Shown here piece by piece: positions 36,291-47,640 of a DNA stretch of 64,000 nucleotides (its first letter is position 1; every line of letters starts with the position of its first letter). A model generated the notes under the pieces. That model ran no database searches. It worked only from the letters and a program-made list of their open reading frames with translations, and was not told where the DNA came from. The position numbers were made by a program, and so were the translations under genes. Source of the stretch: Corbicula japonica (Eukaryota > Mollusca > Bivalvia > Venerida > Cyrenidae); contig JAZAYU010000872.1 in NCBI GenBank assembly GCA_038501625.1, forward strand, positions 62,001 to 126,000, read 5' to 3'.

Positions 36291-36931
36291 ATTCATAATT
36301 GCTCATAATACAGTTTTACTGATGATGAGCTGTGAAAATAAAATTATCATTGTTTAACAATTTTCAAAAATACTGTTATTATATTGTTATAAACAAATGA
36401 ATATTGATAATTACAGAAGACAATTGTTGAAAAAAAAACGAAATTTGTTAGAATAGTAATAAAATGTGATACCTGCTATGTTGTGTAATCCGGGTGTCAA
36501 AATAAAGCACTTTCCGCTCAAATATATATATAAAAAATTAATTAAAATATCCCGTTCAATTTCCATCTAGGGTCAACCAGTATTTCTTTTTCAAGAAACA
36601 GCAGTTTGATAATTTTACATTGTGATATGGCGGTGCATAAATTATGCCATGTTATAGATATCTCTTAAGTAACCATTGTTGTTTGTCCAACCCAGACAGA
36701 GCCTGTAGTAAATCCTTAATGTACGCATCTCAATGTCCGTTGATTACAACGAACTGTGTACTCCTATCATATAAATATTACCGTAAGACTTCTGAACTTT
36801 TTTACCTTACACTTTATATTTTCAAACAAACTATTAGTTATTAAAAATTCATCATTCGCTGTTTTCTCTCTCTGATACCAAAGTCTTACTTAAGAACTGT
36901 ATTTGAAACGTAAAGTTAAACTGATACCGAC

Positions 36932-37048
36932 CTGTACGTCGTACATCTGCCCCAGCCCCACCAACCGCATGACTCATAGTACACACCCTTCGAGTAACAA
37001 GTCTGGTCACAGCTGTAGCCTTCTGTGCAGAAACCACCAGACGCTTTC
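36932..37048 (-). CDS. EMI-like module, first recognised exon
   Basis: The donor is gtcggt after 36932 (phase 2, matching 30537). It encodes CTEGYSCDQTCYSKGVYYE then SCGWWGWGRCTTY, Cys/aromatic-rich and like the first half of an EMI domain. Two acceptors fit: ctcgtttag before 37048 (better pyrimidine tract, phase 2) or tgcacag before 37022 (phase 1). Both are repeated many times in the satellite that begins immediately upstream. The exon with the signal peptide must lie further up and was not found. Confidence 0.75.
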
Positions 37049-37780
37049 CTAAACGAGAAATACACTGTATGACGTGAATTGTGTAAGCTTATGTTAAAAA
37101 TACAGCAGACGCTTTCCTAAAGAAAAAATATACACACGAATTGTGTAAGCTTATGTTCAGAATAGGGCAAACACTTCCTTAAATGAGAATATAGATCGTG
37201 TAAGCTTATGTTTAGAATACGACAGACGCTTTGCTAAACGAGAAATATACAGTGTCGAGTGAATTGTGTAAGCTCGTGTTCAGAATACGACATACGCGTT
37301 GCTAAACGAGAACTATATACGTGAACTGTGTAAGTTTATGTTCAGAACCCGGAAAACGCTTTCCTAAACGAAAAATATATACGTGAATTGTGTAAGCCTT
37401 ATCAACGTTTTATGGCGTTGTCCCGGTTAGCTCAGTTGGTTGCGTCGCAGGAATTGGATGGCTAGGCGCTGTCGCCGTTACGGTGCGGGTTTGCTCCCAG
37501 CTAGAGACACTATCATTTTATATGCTCAGAATACGACAGACGCTTTGCTAAACGAGAAATATATTCGTGAATTGTGAAAGCTTATGTTCGGAACCCACCA
37601 GACGCTTTTCTAAACGAGAAATATATACGTGAGTTGTGTAAGCTTCTGTGCAGAATCCATTAGACGCTTTCCTTAACGAGAAGTACGTATAATATTATAT
37701 TGTATAAAGTGAATGGTGTAAGCTTCTGTGCAGAATCCATTAGATGCTTTTCTAAACGAGAAATACGTATAATATTATAA
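37049..37780 (-). repeat. Splice-site-derived satellite, array 1 (60-70 bp units)
   Basis: Tandem units of about 60-70 bp, each with cgctttcctaaacgagaaata ... gtgaattgtgtaagctt (plus strand). On the minus strand every unit reproduces the acceptor region of the adjacent exon (ctcgtttag-GAAAGCG, and in some ttctgcacag-AAG). A tRNA-like insertion interrupts it at 37405-37520. Confidence 0.85.
37405..37520 (+). repeat. tRNA-derived SINE head or tRNA pseudogene
   Basis: The A box ggttagctcagttggttg is perfect, and a B-box-like gcgggtttgctccc follows about 55 bp later. The acceptor ends do not pair, so it is not a working tRNA. It sits inside one satellite unit. Confidence 0.55.
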
Positions 37781-38785
37781 TGTTATTAATCAAGTGAATT
37801 CATATTGGCGTTGTTATTGGGCCAAGGGTAGTCATATTGGCCCGAGGCCGCAGGCCGAGGGCTAATATGACTGCCCGAGACCCAATAACAATGCAAATAT
37901 GAATTCACTTGATTAATGACAATTTTATTAATTAACAAAATATCCATGGTTCTAGACTTTAAAATTACTAATTTGCCGGTCTGAAGAGATGATCATGAAG
38001 TGTCAGCTCTGATTTAAATGTTTAATCTTCAATCTACGATAGTGACCCGGCTGGTATAAGCTACCAAGGAGATGCAGATAAAAAGGTTGTTTTGTTTTGA
38101 ATACAAAAACAGCTTGAACATTACTACACACTGTGGCAGCCATGTCTCTTGTTCATCCAGTCTGAATTTAGTATTTATCCAAATATCCAAAATAAGTTCA
38201 CTTTCTGGCACATTCCATCCACGACTTCCACATGTAAATACTGAATTTAACATGTCTGTAAGCTATCCAAACTAAGTTTTGATCCTTTTTGCAAAGTCAC
38301 GCTCAATAGACTTGCTTAAATGAAGAGTAATCCCTAAAAATTCACTGTCTTTTAGTTTCAAGAATTCTTGCTGCAGACATCCGCGTTGTTGTTGTACTAG
38401 CGAGTTAGATAAACTCGAAGATTTTTATTACACAGAAATAAATCGCCAAAAGCGGCAACATAGACTTATCCTCTGTCGCTTTGCTTAAATGCATCTCGTG
38501 TCCAAAGTCACACTATCTATTATCATTTTTATTAATAAAAACTCGAACTAGAAATTCCAAAATGGCAGCAAATTTATTTTTAAAAGGAAGTGATTCAATT
38601 CATATTGGACCAGTTCATTATCCAATCAGAATCATGCGATTTCATATTGGCTCAGTAAAACCCGTATTGGCCCAAGTTATCTCGTATTGGCCCAGTTGAG
38701 TTTTCATATGAATTGGGTGTAAGCCATATAAGGTGGACTGAATTGTACATATTGTGTCAATATTATTTTTAGTTAATTAATAATA
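37781..38785. mobile_element. Foldback/MITE insertion in the satellite
   Basis: It begins with a palindrome of about 140 bp (37781-37921; arms about 65 bp, centre near gaggccgcaggccga), with caagtgaattcatattgg repeated in inverted form. Further catattggcc/cgtattggccca motifs at 38600-38700 mark the other side. Satellite units resume at about 38786. Confidence 0.65.
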
Positions 38786-39805
38786 TATTGTATAAAGTGA
38801 ATTGTGTAAGCTTCTGTGCAGAATCCACTAGAGGCTTTCCTTAACGAGAAATACGTATATAGTATGACGTGAATTGTGTAAGCTTCTGTGCAGAATCCAC
38901 TAGCCGCTTTTCTAGACGAGAAATACGTATATAGTATGACGTGAATTGTGTAAGCTTCTATGCAGAATCCACTAGACGCTTTCCTTAACGAGAAATACGT
39001 ATATAGTATGACGTGAATTGTGTAAGCTTCTGTGCAGAATCCACTAGACGCTTTCCTTAACGAGAAATACGTATATAGTATGACGTGAATTGTGTAAGCT
39101 TCTGTGCAGAAGCCACTAGACGCTTTTCTAAACGAGAAATACGTATAATATTATATTGTATAAAGTGAATTGTGTAAGCTTCTGTGCAGAATCCACTAGA
39201 GGCTTTCCTTAACGAGAAATACGTATATAGTATGACGTGAATTGTGTAAGCTTCTGTGCAGAATCCACTAGACGCTTTCCTTAACGAGAAATACGTATAT
39301 AGTATGACGTGAATTGTGTAATGTAAGCTTCTGTGCAGAATCCACTAGACGCTTTTCTAAACGAGAAATACGTATAATATTATATTGTATAAAGTGAATT
39401 GTGTAAGCTTCTGTGCAGAATCCACTAGAGGTTTTCCTTAACGAGAAATACGTATATAGTATGACGTGAATTGTGTAAGCTTCTGTGCAGAATCCACTAG
39501 ACGCTTTCCTTAACGAGAAATACGTATGTAGTATGACGTGAATTGTGTAAGCTTCTGTGCAGAATCCACTAGACGCTTTCCTTAACGAGAAATACGTATA
39601 TAGTATGACGTGAATTGTGTAAGCTTCTGTGCAGAATCCACTAGACGCTTTCCTTAACGAGAAATACGTATATAGTATGACGTGAATTGTGTAAGCTTCT
39701 GTGCAGAATCCACTAGACGCTTTCCTTAACGAGAAATACGTATATAGTATGACGTGAATTGTGTAAGGTTCTGTGCAGAATCCACTAGACGCTTTCCTTA
39801 GCGAA
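38786..39805 (-). repeat. Splice-site-derived satellite, array 2 (72-bp units)
   Basis: About 14 near-identical units of about 72 bp. Because the unit length is a multiple of three, the minus strand stays open over many units, repeating SLRKASSGFCTEAYT and so on. The repeated FCTE-x-Y matches FCTEGYSC at the start of the adjacent exon. It is not a gene. Confidence 0.88.
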
Positions 39806-40497
39806 ACAAGCAACATATGCATATCAGGAATCGCCACACTTAAAAATCACAGCCTCCCCACGCAGCGAAAAAGAAGAGAGGAAGATAGAAAGAGCGCATG
39901 TTTTATATATGTATGTCAATTCAAATAGGACGCCACAAACAATTAATAAACAAGAGAACCTTTGGGGATACCGCCTTGGAACGGTCAGTGGCAAAACAAA
40001 TTGCCACTGGGGGTTTAAACCAGGTTCTAGGGTGCACCAACCTCACACTTGCCCCAACAGGTTCTCGTATCACAAAACAAGTACAAATTGTCTTGGTGAA
40101 ATAACTCCCAACCCACCCATCAGCTCAACAATGTTGCATGCAAAAGCATACAAACATATAAACATAAGAATTTAATAGCATTGCAAAGCCAAAGGGCGGG
40201 TACTCAATGATCTTTCCGAGACCAGAGCACCTGGAGTAAAATCAGCAAGAACACGATGACAGAGATAAAAGAAACAAATCGAGCTTTTAGGTTCTTTTAA
40301 GAAAAAGATTTCCCCATAAACTTTCATAAACTCTTACACCCCTGCCACCGTCGTGCAACCAAAGAGGTAAGCATAATGATCAACTGTAGATGGGTTAATC
40401 ACCAGGCCTGCAGATCGCTGTAAAATATCATGTTGGTAACCTTTCTTTTTAAATTTACAGACGGTTTTTACGAATAACCGGGAGAAATTAACATCGC
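39806..40497 (-). mobile_element. PLE 3' fragment (copy C) in the satellite
   Basis: This is the reverse complement of the copy B region from about 33100 to 33775: the end of the RT-associated frame, acggtggcaggggt, and the tail to gattcctgatatgcat. It splits the satellite. Confidence 0.85.
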
Positions 40498-40504
40498 CTT
40501 TTAT

Positions 40505-41440
40505 CTTCATCTTAATATATACGTGAGTTGTGTAAGCTTATTTTCAGAATACGGCAGACGTTTACCTCAACGAAATATATATATACGTGAATTGTGTAAG
40601 CTTATATTCAGAATACGGCAGACGTTTCCCTAAACGAGAAATATATACGTGAATTGTGTAAGCTTATGTTTAGAACCCGACAGACGCTTTCCTAAACGAG
40701 AAATATATACGTGAATTGTGTAAGCTTATGTTCAGAATACGGCAGAAGTTTCCCTTAACGAGAAATATATACGTGAATTGTGTAAGCTTATGTTCAGAAC
40801 CCGTCAGACTCTTTCCTAAACGAGAAATATATACGTGAGTTGTGTAAGCTTATGTTCAGAACCCGGCAGACGCTTCCTTAAACGAGAAATATATACGTGG
40901 ATTGTGTAAGCTTATGTTCAGAACACGACAGACGCTTTGCTAAACGAGAAATATAATACGTGAATTGTGTAAGCTTATGTTCGGAACCCACCAGACGCTT
41001 TCCAAAACAGAAATATATAATTGAATTGTGTAAGCTTATGTTCAGAAATACCCGGCAGACGCTTCCTTAAACGAGAAATATATACGTGAGTTGTGTAAGC
41101 TTATGTTCTGAACCCACCAGACGCATCCTTAAACGAGAAATAACGTGAATTGTGTAAGCTTATGTTTAGAACCCGGCAGACGCTTTGCTAAACGAGAAAT
41201 ATATACGTAAATTGTGCATTACTAAGCTTATGTTCGGAACCCACCAGACGCTTTTCTAAACGAGAAATATATACGTGAATTGTGTAAGCTTTTGTGCAGA
41301 ACCCACCAGGTGCTTTCCTGAACGAGAAATTCCCACACGCTTTCTTAAACGAGAAATATATACTTAAATTGTGTAAGCTTCAGTGCAGAATGTACTAGAC
41401 GCTTTCCTGAATGAGAAATAAATAGTTCGTTAATTGTGCA
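40505..41440 (-). repeat. Splice-site-derived satellite, array 3 (about 61-bp units)
   Basis: About 14 units of about 61 bp, containing gacgctttcctaaacgag and gtgaattgtgtaagcttatg. They are more diverged at the distal end near 41400. Confidence 0.85.
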
Positions 41441-42384
41441 AACGCAGATGTTTAATTATGAAAATGTCATAAAGTTTGTTTTGAATCTCCAGTTACTATT
41501 TGTTTTAGTTATTTTTAAAAAGCTTCATATCGAACCTATCAAGTATCAATAAATATGACATCTACTTCTTCAAGGAGTAAACTGGAAACTGCTTGTTTTC
41601 GGAATGTTAAAAGAGTAAACGGTAAAAATATATCTCAACATTTGGTCACAAAAGCATATTGGCAAATAAGCTTTAATATGACCATAAACACTGCTATAAA
41701 ACACGACACCCAGATTACAATCGCGCGAATAGTGCCACATGCAAGTCGTTAAGATAAACGTTAGAGATTTATTTATGTAATATTGACTAAACACAATTTA
41801 TTTTAAATTTTCACGAATGGAATAAAAAGTGTAAACGTTTTGAAAAATCGTTGATATATAAAACAGACTGCAAGTTAATTATCTCAATATGGTATATTAA
41901 ATTTGAAACAACATCATTTATCAAACAGTCAAAAAGTATTTTAGTAAGCATGACGTTGTTTTTTTTCGTATGTCTTCCTTTATATAATGAGAAACTGTCA
42001 TAGTGCTGCATCATCTAGAGTATCAGGTAACAATTAATGGCATTTTTTTTCCTCATTCTCAAATTTATGTGTTAAACCTTTTTCCCCGTTTCATTTTTCT
42101 GAAACTAATTGGATAATTTGTATTCAAGTTTTCCCTGTACAGAGAGAGTTTCCGTTTAAACTAGCCAAATTAATGGACAAACACTTTAAGGTGGCTCAAT
42201 ACTTTGACAGTAAAATATAAAAGTTGCCGATCATTTTGAAATTTGGCAGGTTGATAGTTTTTGACGTCCTGCGTTGCATAGGAACGTCTGTTTTCCTCTC
42301 ACGTCACGTAAATCACAGAAATCGCACCCCCCCTCCCCCCCCCCCCCCCCCAGCGGCGTTCTTCTAGAATCATCACGCCGGTCA
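41441..42384. other. No gene seen
   Basis: AT-rich sequence without recognisable exons. A long C run lies at about 42329-42351. Confidence 0.55.
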
Positions 42385-42920
42385 CTTATTTGCATATAAC
42401 TTTATTGTCAGTCATCCGATATTTATTCTGTAAATTGTGTTGTGTAGTGAATCAAAATATCTTTCCGCCCTTATCTTATTCTTAGTGTTTGTTTCATGAT
42501 AAATGAGCCGTATTTGTTCCGTATGCCCAGAGCGGGGTGTAAAATGTTAACTTATTGCAGACCGGTTTATCATAGTTTTATTGATATTTTACTGTTAAAG
42601 TGGAAATTAACAAAATGACAAAATAAAAAAAAACATACCAAAACAATCTGGTTTTCTTGCAAAATATGCTCGATAAACGCTAATGCGGTAGAAAGAGTGT
42701 CGTTTCAGCATAGTACTCCGATTGCTTATTTGCATATAACTTTATTGTCTGTCATCCGATTTTTGTTCTTTAGACGGTGGTGTGTAGAAAACAGAAATAT
42801 CTTTCTGTCCATATATTTTGCATTGTATTAAATTCATGAAAAATTGGACAAATTTGTTCCATATGCGCGTAACGGCGCGTAAAAACGTTATTTTTTGCAG
42901 ACGCGTTTTTAATAAATTGT
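42385..42920 (+). repeat. Tandem duplication of about 335-bp period
   Basis: Two diverged copies share cttatttgcatataactttattgt, gtcatccgat, atctttc and ttgttcc-tatgc blocks, at about 42385 and 42720. Non-coding. Confidence 0.65.
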
Positions 42921-43331
42921 AAAAATTAAAAAAAATCGGTACGGTGAAACTGTTTTAATTTTTGACATGTTTCTGTCGAAGTTCAAAAAATGAATAACAA
43001 AATGAAAAAGGTATGTAAACGATTTAATTTTCTGTCAGAATAGGCCCGGAAAAGTCCATTGCGGGGAAAAAGTGACGTGTTAGCGTTGCACTTTTAAAAT
43101 ACCTCAACATTTCATATGTGGTTAATATTAATTGTACTGCTGTTTTATGCCTATAAATGACTAAACAGCGCAGAAATTAGGCAAAATTTTAGGCTTATCA
43201 GTACATTTCAGAATCTATTGTGAGGGAATTTTGCTACGTTTGTTTGCTACGTTTTGCTATTACAACCTCGGCCTGTTATTATTTATACGTTGACTGTTTA
43301 ATACGGTGTTCTGTTGATGCCATCGTTGTTT

Positions 43332-43745
43332 CGCCCTGTCGACTTCAAGGGCGAGAACACGAAAACGCGAAAACACGATGCGAGATCGCGAAACAACGAT
43401 GCGAGGTCGCGAAACAACGATGCGAGATCGCGAAAACACAATGCGAGGTCGCGAAAGTACGATGCGAGAACGCGATATTAATATCGCGCCCTCGCATCGT
43501 TGTTTCGCGTTCTCGCATCGTGTTTTCACGATTTCGTGGTCTCGCCCTCAGGACAGCGAGACCACGAAAACGCGAAAACACGATGCGAGATCGCGAAAAT
43601 ACGATGCGAGAATATTAATATCGCGTTCTCGCATCTTTCTTTCGCGACCTCGCATCGTTGTTTCGCGATCTCGCATCGTTGTTTCGCGTTCTTGCATCGT
43701 TGTTTCGCGTTTTCGTGGTCTCGCTGTCTGTCCTTAGGGCGAGAT
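43332..43745. repeat. CpG-rich foldback array of a 21-bp motif
   Basis: The unit is about 21 bp (cgatgcgagatcgcgaaacaa and variants). About six copies run in one direction, reach an AT-rich centre (gatattaatatc), and return inverted. A second such hairpin is centred near 43615 (aatattaatat). The cluster is bordered by gggcgaga-type ends (43348 and 43738). All frames read Arg/Glu- or Ser/Arg-rich repeats, which are artefacts. Confidence 0.85.
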
Positions 43746-44176
43746 CATTATGCATTATGTGAAAAAACAAGGGCGCTTACTTGTGTCAAAAATGATAAAA
43801 TCACAAAACCCTGACAATATGCGAAAAAGTTGTTTACACCTGCCGACGTACCCCAATCTAATAACCAGGATTAACTTCGGAAAACCTGGTTAAAAAGTAT
43901 TTTTTTTAAAGATATCGGACATTATTTAAGGTTCCGCAAAGATTGCAAATGGCGAAAAGTAGCTAAATTTTCAAAATTGAATTTTGGTGGAAATACTTAT
44001 TGCCACCTAGATTTTAGTAAATAAATGTATTTAGCTATGGATGTAGTAAATGTTTGCAAGCTTAATTTAGTCTAATTTATGTTCTAATTACTAAGCACAT
44101 ACTGAAACAAAAGAAAAACCGTTTGCATGAGAACTCTGAAACTCATGAACAATATTCCAAAGCAACTTATTCCTGA

Positions 44177-44386
44177 AATAAATATATGCTGGTCTACAAT
44201 GTTTAGTGCCAATTCGTCAAAATAATGTAACGGTTTTCAAGAAATTCAAGGAAATCTTACTTCCTGGTTCAAAGTGAAAGTGAAAGTACTTTCACTTTGA
44301 ACCAGGAAGTAAGGTTTTCTTGTTAACCCTAACATTATTTTGACGAATTTGCCCTAAACATTGTAGACCAGCATATACTTATTTAG
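44177..44386. mobile_element. Foldback MITE, arms about 100 bp
   Basis: This is a near-complete palindrome: tatgctggtctacaatgttta at the left and its inverse at the right end, with centre gaaagtgaaagtactttcac. No coding potential. It is typical of a palindromic MITE. Confidence 0.8.
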
Positions 44387-44799
44387 TATAATTTTTAGTC
44401 ATTTTATTAAGACGTTTTGTTTTTAATGTTTAAAATAAATCATTTAAAATATTTTTTAACAAAGCAACATTCCAAACACCGTATTTGTAATGGAATTGTG
44501 ATGTGTATTCCTTTAATTTTGTTTATTTTTGATATTGAAACAATTAACAAAGCTCAGTCTCATAATAAATTTAAATTAGGTATTTATTTATTCGTTCTAT
44601 GTTCTCTCCATCCCTCCTCATACTAATCTTTCATCAATGAATATATGATACAATGCAGAATATTGATCCTGCAACAAAAATCCCTTGGGTAAACATTTAG
44701 ACGAAAGATAAAATTCCGATAAAAATTTAACATGTTTCTTATTTCAAAAATAACAAAAACAATTCCATCGAAAGCATTTAAGCTAGGACATTTTTATCT

Positions 44800-45760
44800 T
44801 TAATAAGTTAGTATGCGTATGTTAACTATAAAAAAAATCTCATGGGATGTATATCGGTGCGAGATATGGAATGGGACCGCGGTGTTGGGCTTCGCCAGGT
44901 CGGAGGGTTCAATGTGGGGTTGTCCTGGATGGGTGATTGTACTGTGTTGTTTGCATGCATTGTGCACATCGGAACGTTTATTTTTTATTGTGGATGGGTT
45001 GATTGTCGGGATGTTGAAATGTCTGATGCCCTTGGGGTTGACGGTTTGTAGAGCAGTTGATGATGCCCTTGCTTGCTTTGTATTGCATTGTTGTTCGTGG
45101 GCTGCATGTGTTGAGAATGTGATCAGTGATATTTGTTTTTCGGGTTGAGTAATTCGAATGGATGGGGTGCTTTATGGGAATCAAGCTTGTAATTGGCAAG
45201 GTGCACGGGGCGCTCGATGGGGCCGGGTCCCGAATGGATCTATTTTTCACTCGTGTCCCGGATGGGTCTTTTTACTTTTTTGCTCGAAATTGGACAGACT
45301 ATCACGATTTTTGGGTGGGTCAGATATCGAAGATGACTTTGATAATGTGGCTAACGGTCGGCTCCGGTCGGCTGCAAGGGTGGGGGGCTGCATCGGCGGA
45401 ACTCGGCATCGATGTGTGTTGTTTTTGGCCTAGGTCCTGGATGAGTCTCTCGAGAAGCAGATTGGAACCGAGTGAGCTCATGAACTGGCTCATCTCACGG
45501 TCGATGCTTCTCGGAATGGTGATGTTGGGACTTGTGAATATTTGTTGCGCTGCAGGGCAGTTTTCAGCTGTGAAGATTTCAAACGGAAAAGTTGGGGTTT
45601 GCCTTTGGGGCGACGGGTTTGTTTGCAATTGGGGGTCCGGGATGGATCTTTTTGGTAGGTGCTCATGACGCAGTATGATACCATTGATAGAAAATGATGA
45701 ATAACTAAATTGAAATATTTTGTGTAAAATTTTCCGCCATACGACGTTACGCGCCTTCAC
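44800..45760 (-). other. G/C-skewed region with Pro/Ser/Gln-rich minus-strand open frames
   Basis: This region is G-rich on plus against the AT-rich background. Minus frames (45320-45760 and 44978-45250) are Pro/Thr/Ser/Gln-rich with segments such as MSQFMSSLGSNLLLERLIQ, and two stops lie between them. A motif cgtttcggccttaacaaacc follows at about 45800-45825 (minus). It may be the decayed N-terminal ORF of an element. Not recognised. Confidence 0.3.
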
Positions 45761-46070
45761 GTTGACGTAACGTCCGTTTGTAATTGTTTGTATTACCCTG
45801 AAGAAGGTTTGTTAAGGCCGAAACGTTGGAATACATATAAGTAAATTTTAATCGTGTTGGGTATTATTTTACTTCATTTTATATGTTAACTATATTAACT
45901 TATCTTGTACCGAAGATTTCATTACATCTATTACCTTCTACAAAGAAATATACAAAAAGTTGTGAAATAGTTTAATATTTAATACCTGATAAAGAATATT
46001 AGAATATATATCCACACCATAACTGCTATCTACCACTCAAAACGTTGGCAATTAGTCGAAAATAACATTT

Positions 46071-47326
46071 ATGACACAAAACGACAAATTAATCAAGATG
46101 GAATCTCAGTTGACTGAAATGACAAACATGAAACATGATATTAAACGCACAAATGACAATGTAAACAAGGTACAGGATGAAATAAAAACTTTAAAAAACA
46201 AGGTATCTGATTACGATGATACGATTCAGCACTTCAGTGACCTCTGTGATGACATCACTTATAACAACAGTGATATGAATGAAAGGATAAAAACATAGAA
46301 ACACGATTAGACGCAATCGAAACAAATCACGAAACAATAACTGAAAACATTAAACGCTCAGAAAACAAAATTACTGACATTGCATGGCGCTCTATGAGAG
46401 AAAATCTTATATTTGGAGGTATCGCAGAAGCAGATGACTACAGTACGAACGGTGAAGATTGTGAAGCAATAATAAAAAGTTTCTTGAAAAATCAGATGAA
46501 TATTAAAGATGAAATACTTTTTGACCGAGTGCACCGTCTCGGGGCTCTCAAGGCAAATCAAATCCACCCACGCCCAATAGTCGCGAAATTCACGTTCTTT
46601 AAAGACCGAGAACTGATAAGAAATATAGCTCCAAAGGTGCTCGTCGGAACTAATTTTTGGGTTAATGAACAATCCCCGCGAGAAATTGAAGAAAAGCGGA
46701 AACCTCTATATGAAATTGCAAAAGCAAAACGTAAGGATAAAAACAATAAAGTAAGGCTTGTTAGAGACAAATTGTATGTAAACGACGTTGAATATATTCC
46801 AACAGAGTCAGAATTATCCATAAACACAAACAAAACAAGAGCACCACGCTTTACACAGCAATCACGAAAAACGCAGAGTTACAATCAAAATGACGACGAA
46901 CAATATCCTTATAGGAATTGGAACACAAATCAACAGCAGACATATAGTACACCATTCAACACAAACGTACAACAAAGTTTGCAGTCTGAAAACAAACAAA
47001 CACAGCAACACTCAAAACAACAACAACAACAGAGTGGCACGAATACTAAACTACGACCAAGCCGCAATGAAGTGGATACGTATCCTACGTGGACACGAAC
47101 ATTCACACGACGACCAGTAACTGAAAGGGCGCGTGAAGCCCAAATCAACAGTATTGAGACAAGAAACAGATTTGAAATTCTTGAACAAGGTACTCCACAG
47201 GATAGACGAATAAACCAAGCTGGAAAAAAGAAGGCCACATCGCCCTTAGACATTGAACAAACGTTTAAAAAACAACATTATGAACCTCACAGTGACAGAC
47301 ACGACAGGGAAACAGAGACAATGTAA
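46071..47326 (+). pseudogene. LINE ORF1 protein, one frameshift
   Basis: N-terminal coiled coil (LTEMTNMKHDIKRTNDNVNK), then an RRM-like core (MRENLIFGGIAE, DRVHRLG, RPIVAKFTFFKDRE) typical of L1-type ORF1 RNA-binding proteins, and a Gln/Asn-rich basic tail. A one-base loss in an A run near 46293 puts the coiled coil and core in different frames; otherwise it is open for about 415 residues. Its role is RNA binding and chaperoning in the LINE particle. Confidence 0.75.
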
Positions 47327-47640
47327 ATAATAGACTCACAGGGAACAGTACCTGAAACAAATAGTAACGAACATATACAGATGAAACAATTACAGACACC
47401 CCCGCCAACTTATAACATTCAGCCGCCGACGGCGATAGCAACAGTGCAGGTGCCAACTTCGCCGATAATAACATTAGATACGCACCCGCAGCTCAATACA
47501 CAAATAAACAGTGACATTGATCATAGATCAACTGATTGCAGGGGAGCGCAAAGTGCTCGTGAAACGCATGATTAACGGTTAACGGAAAAGGCTATAATGA
47601 CTCGGATTATGCAGCCAGTGTAAATAATAGTGTACACAAT

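Noticed and set aside
37405..37520. Functional tRNA gene
   Set aside because: A and B boxes are present, but the acceptor stem and anticodon arm do not form.
39268..39837. 189-codon frame of near-identical 24-residue repeats
   Set aside because: It is the 72-bp satellite read through; it begins inside a PLE end and has no start context or domain.
38786..41440. CRISPR-like regular array
   Set aside because: The whole unit is repeated, there are no unique spacers, and the DNA is eukaryotic.
43220..43814. Several Arg/Glu/Ser-rich frames on both strands
   Set aside because: They are translations of the CpG-rich 21-bp foldback repeat in all frames.
45162..45668. 168-codon plus-strand frame
   Set aside because: Trp/Gly/Cys-rich composition caused by G-skew and no recognisable domain; the opposite strand is at least as protein-like.
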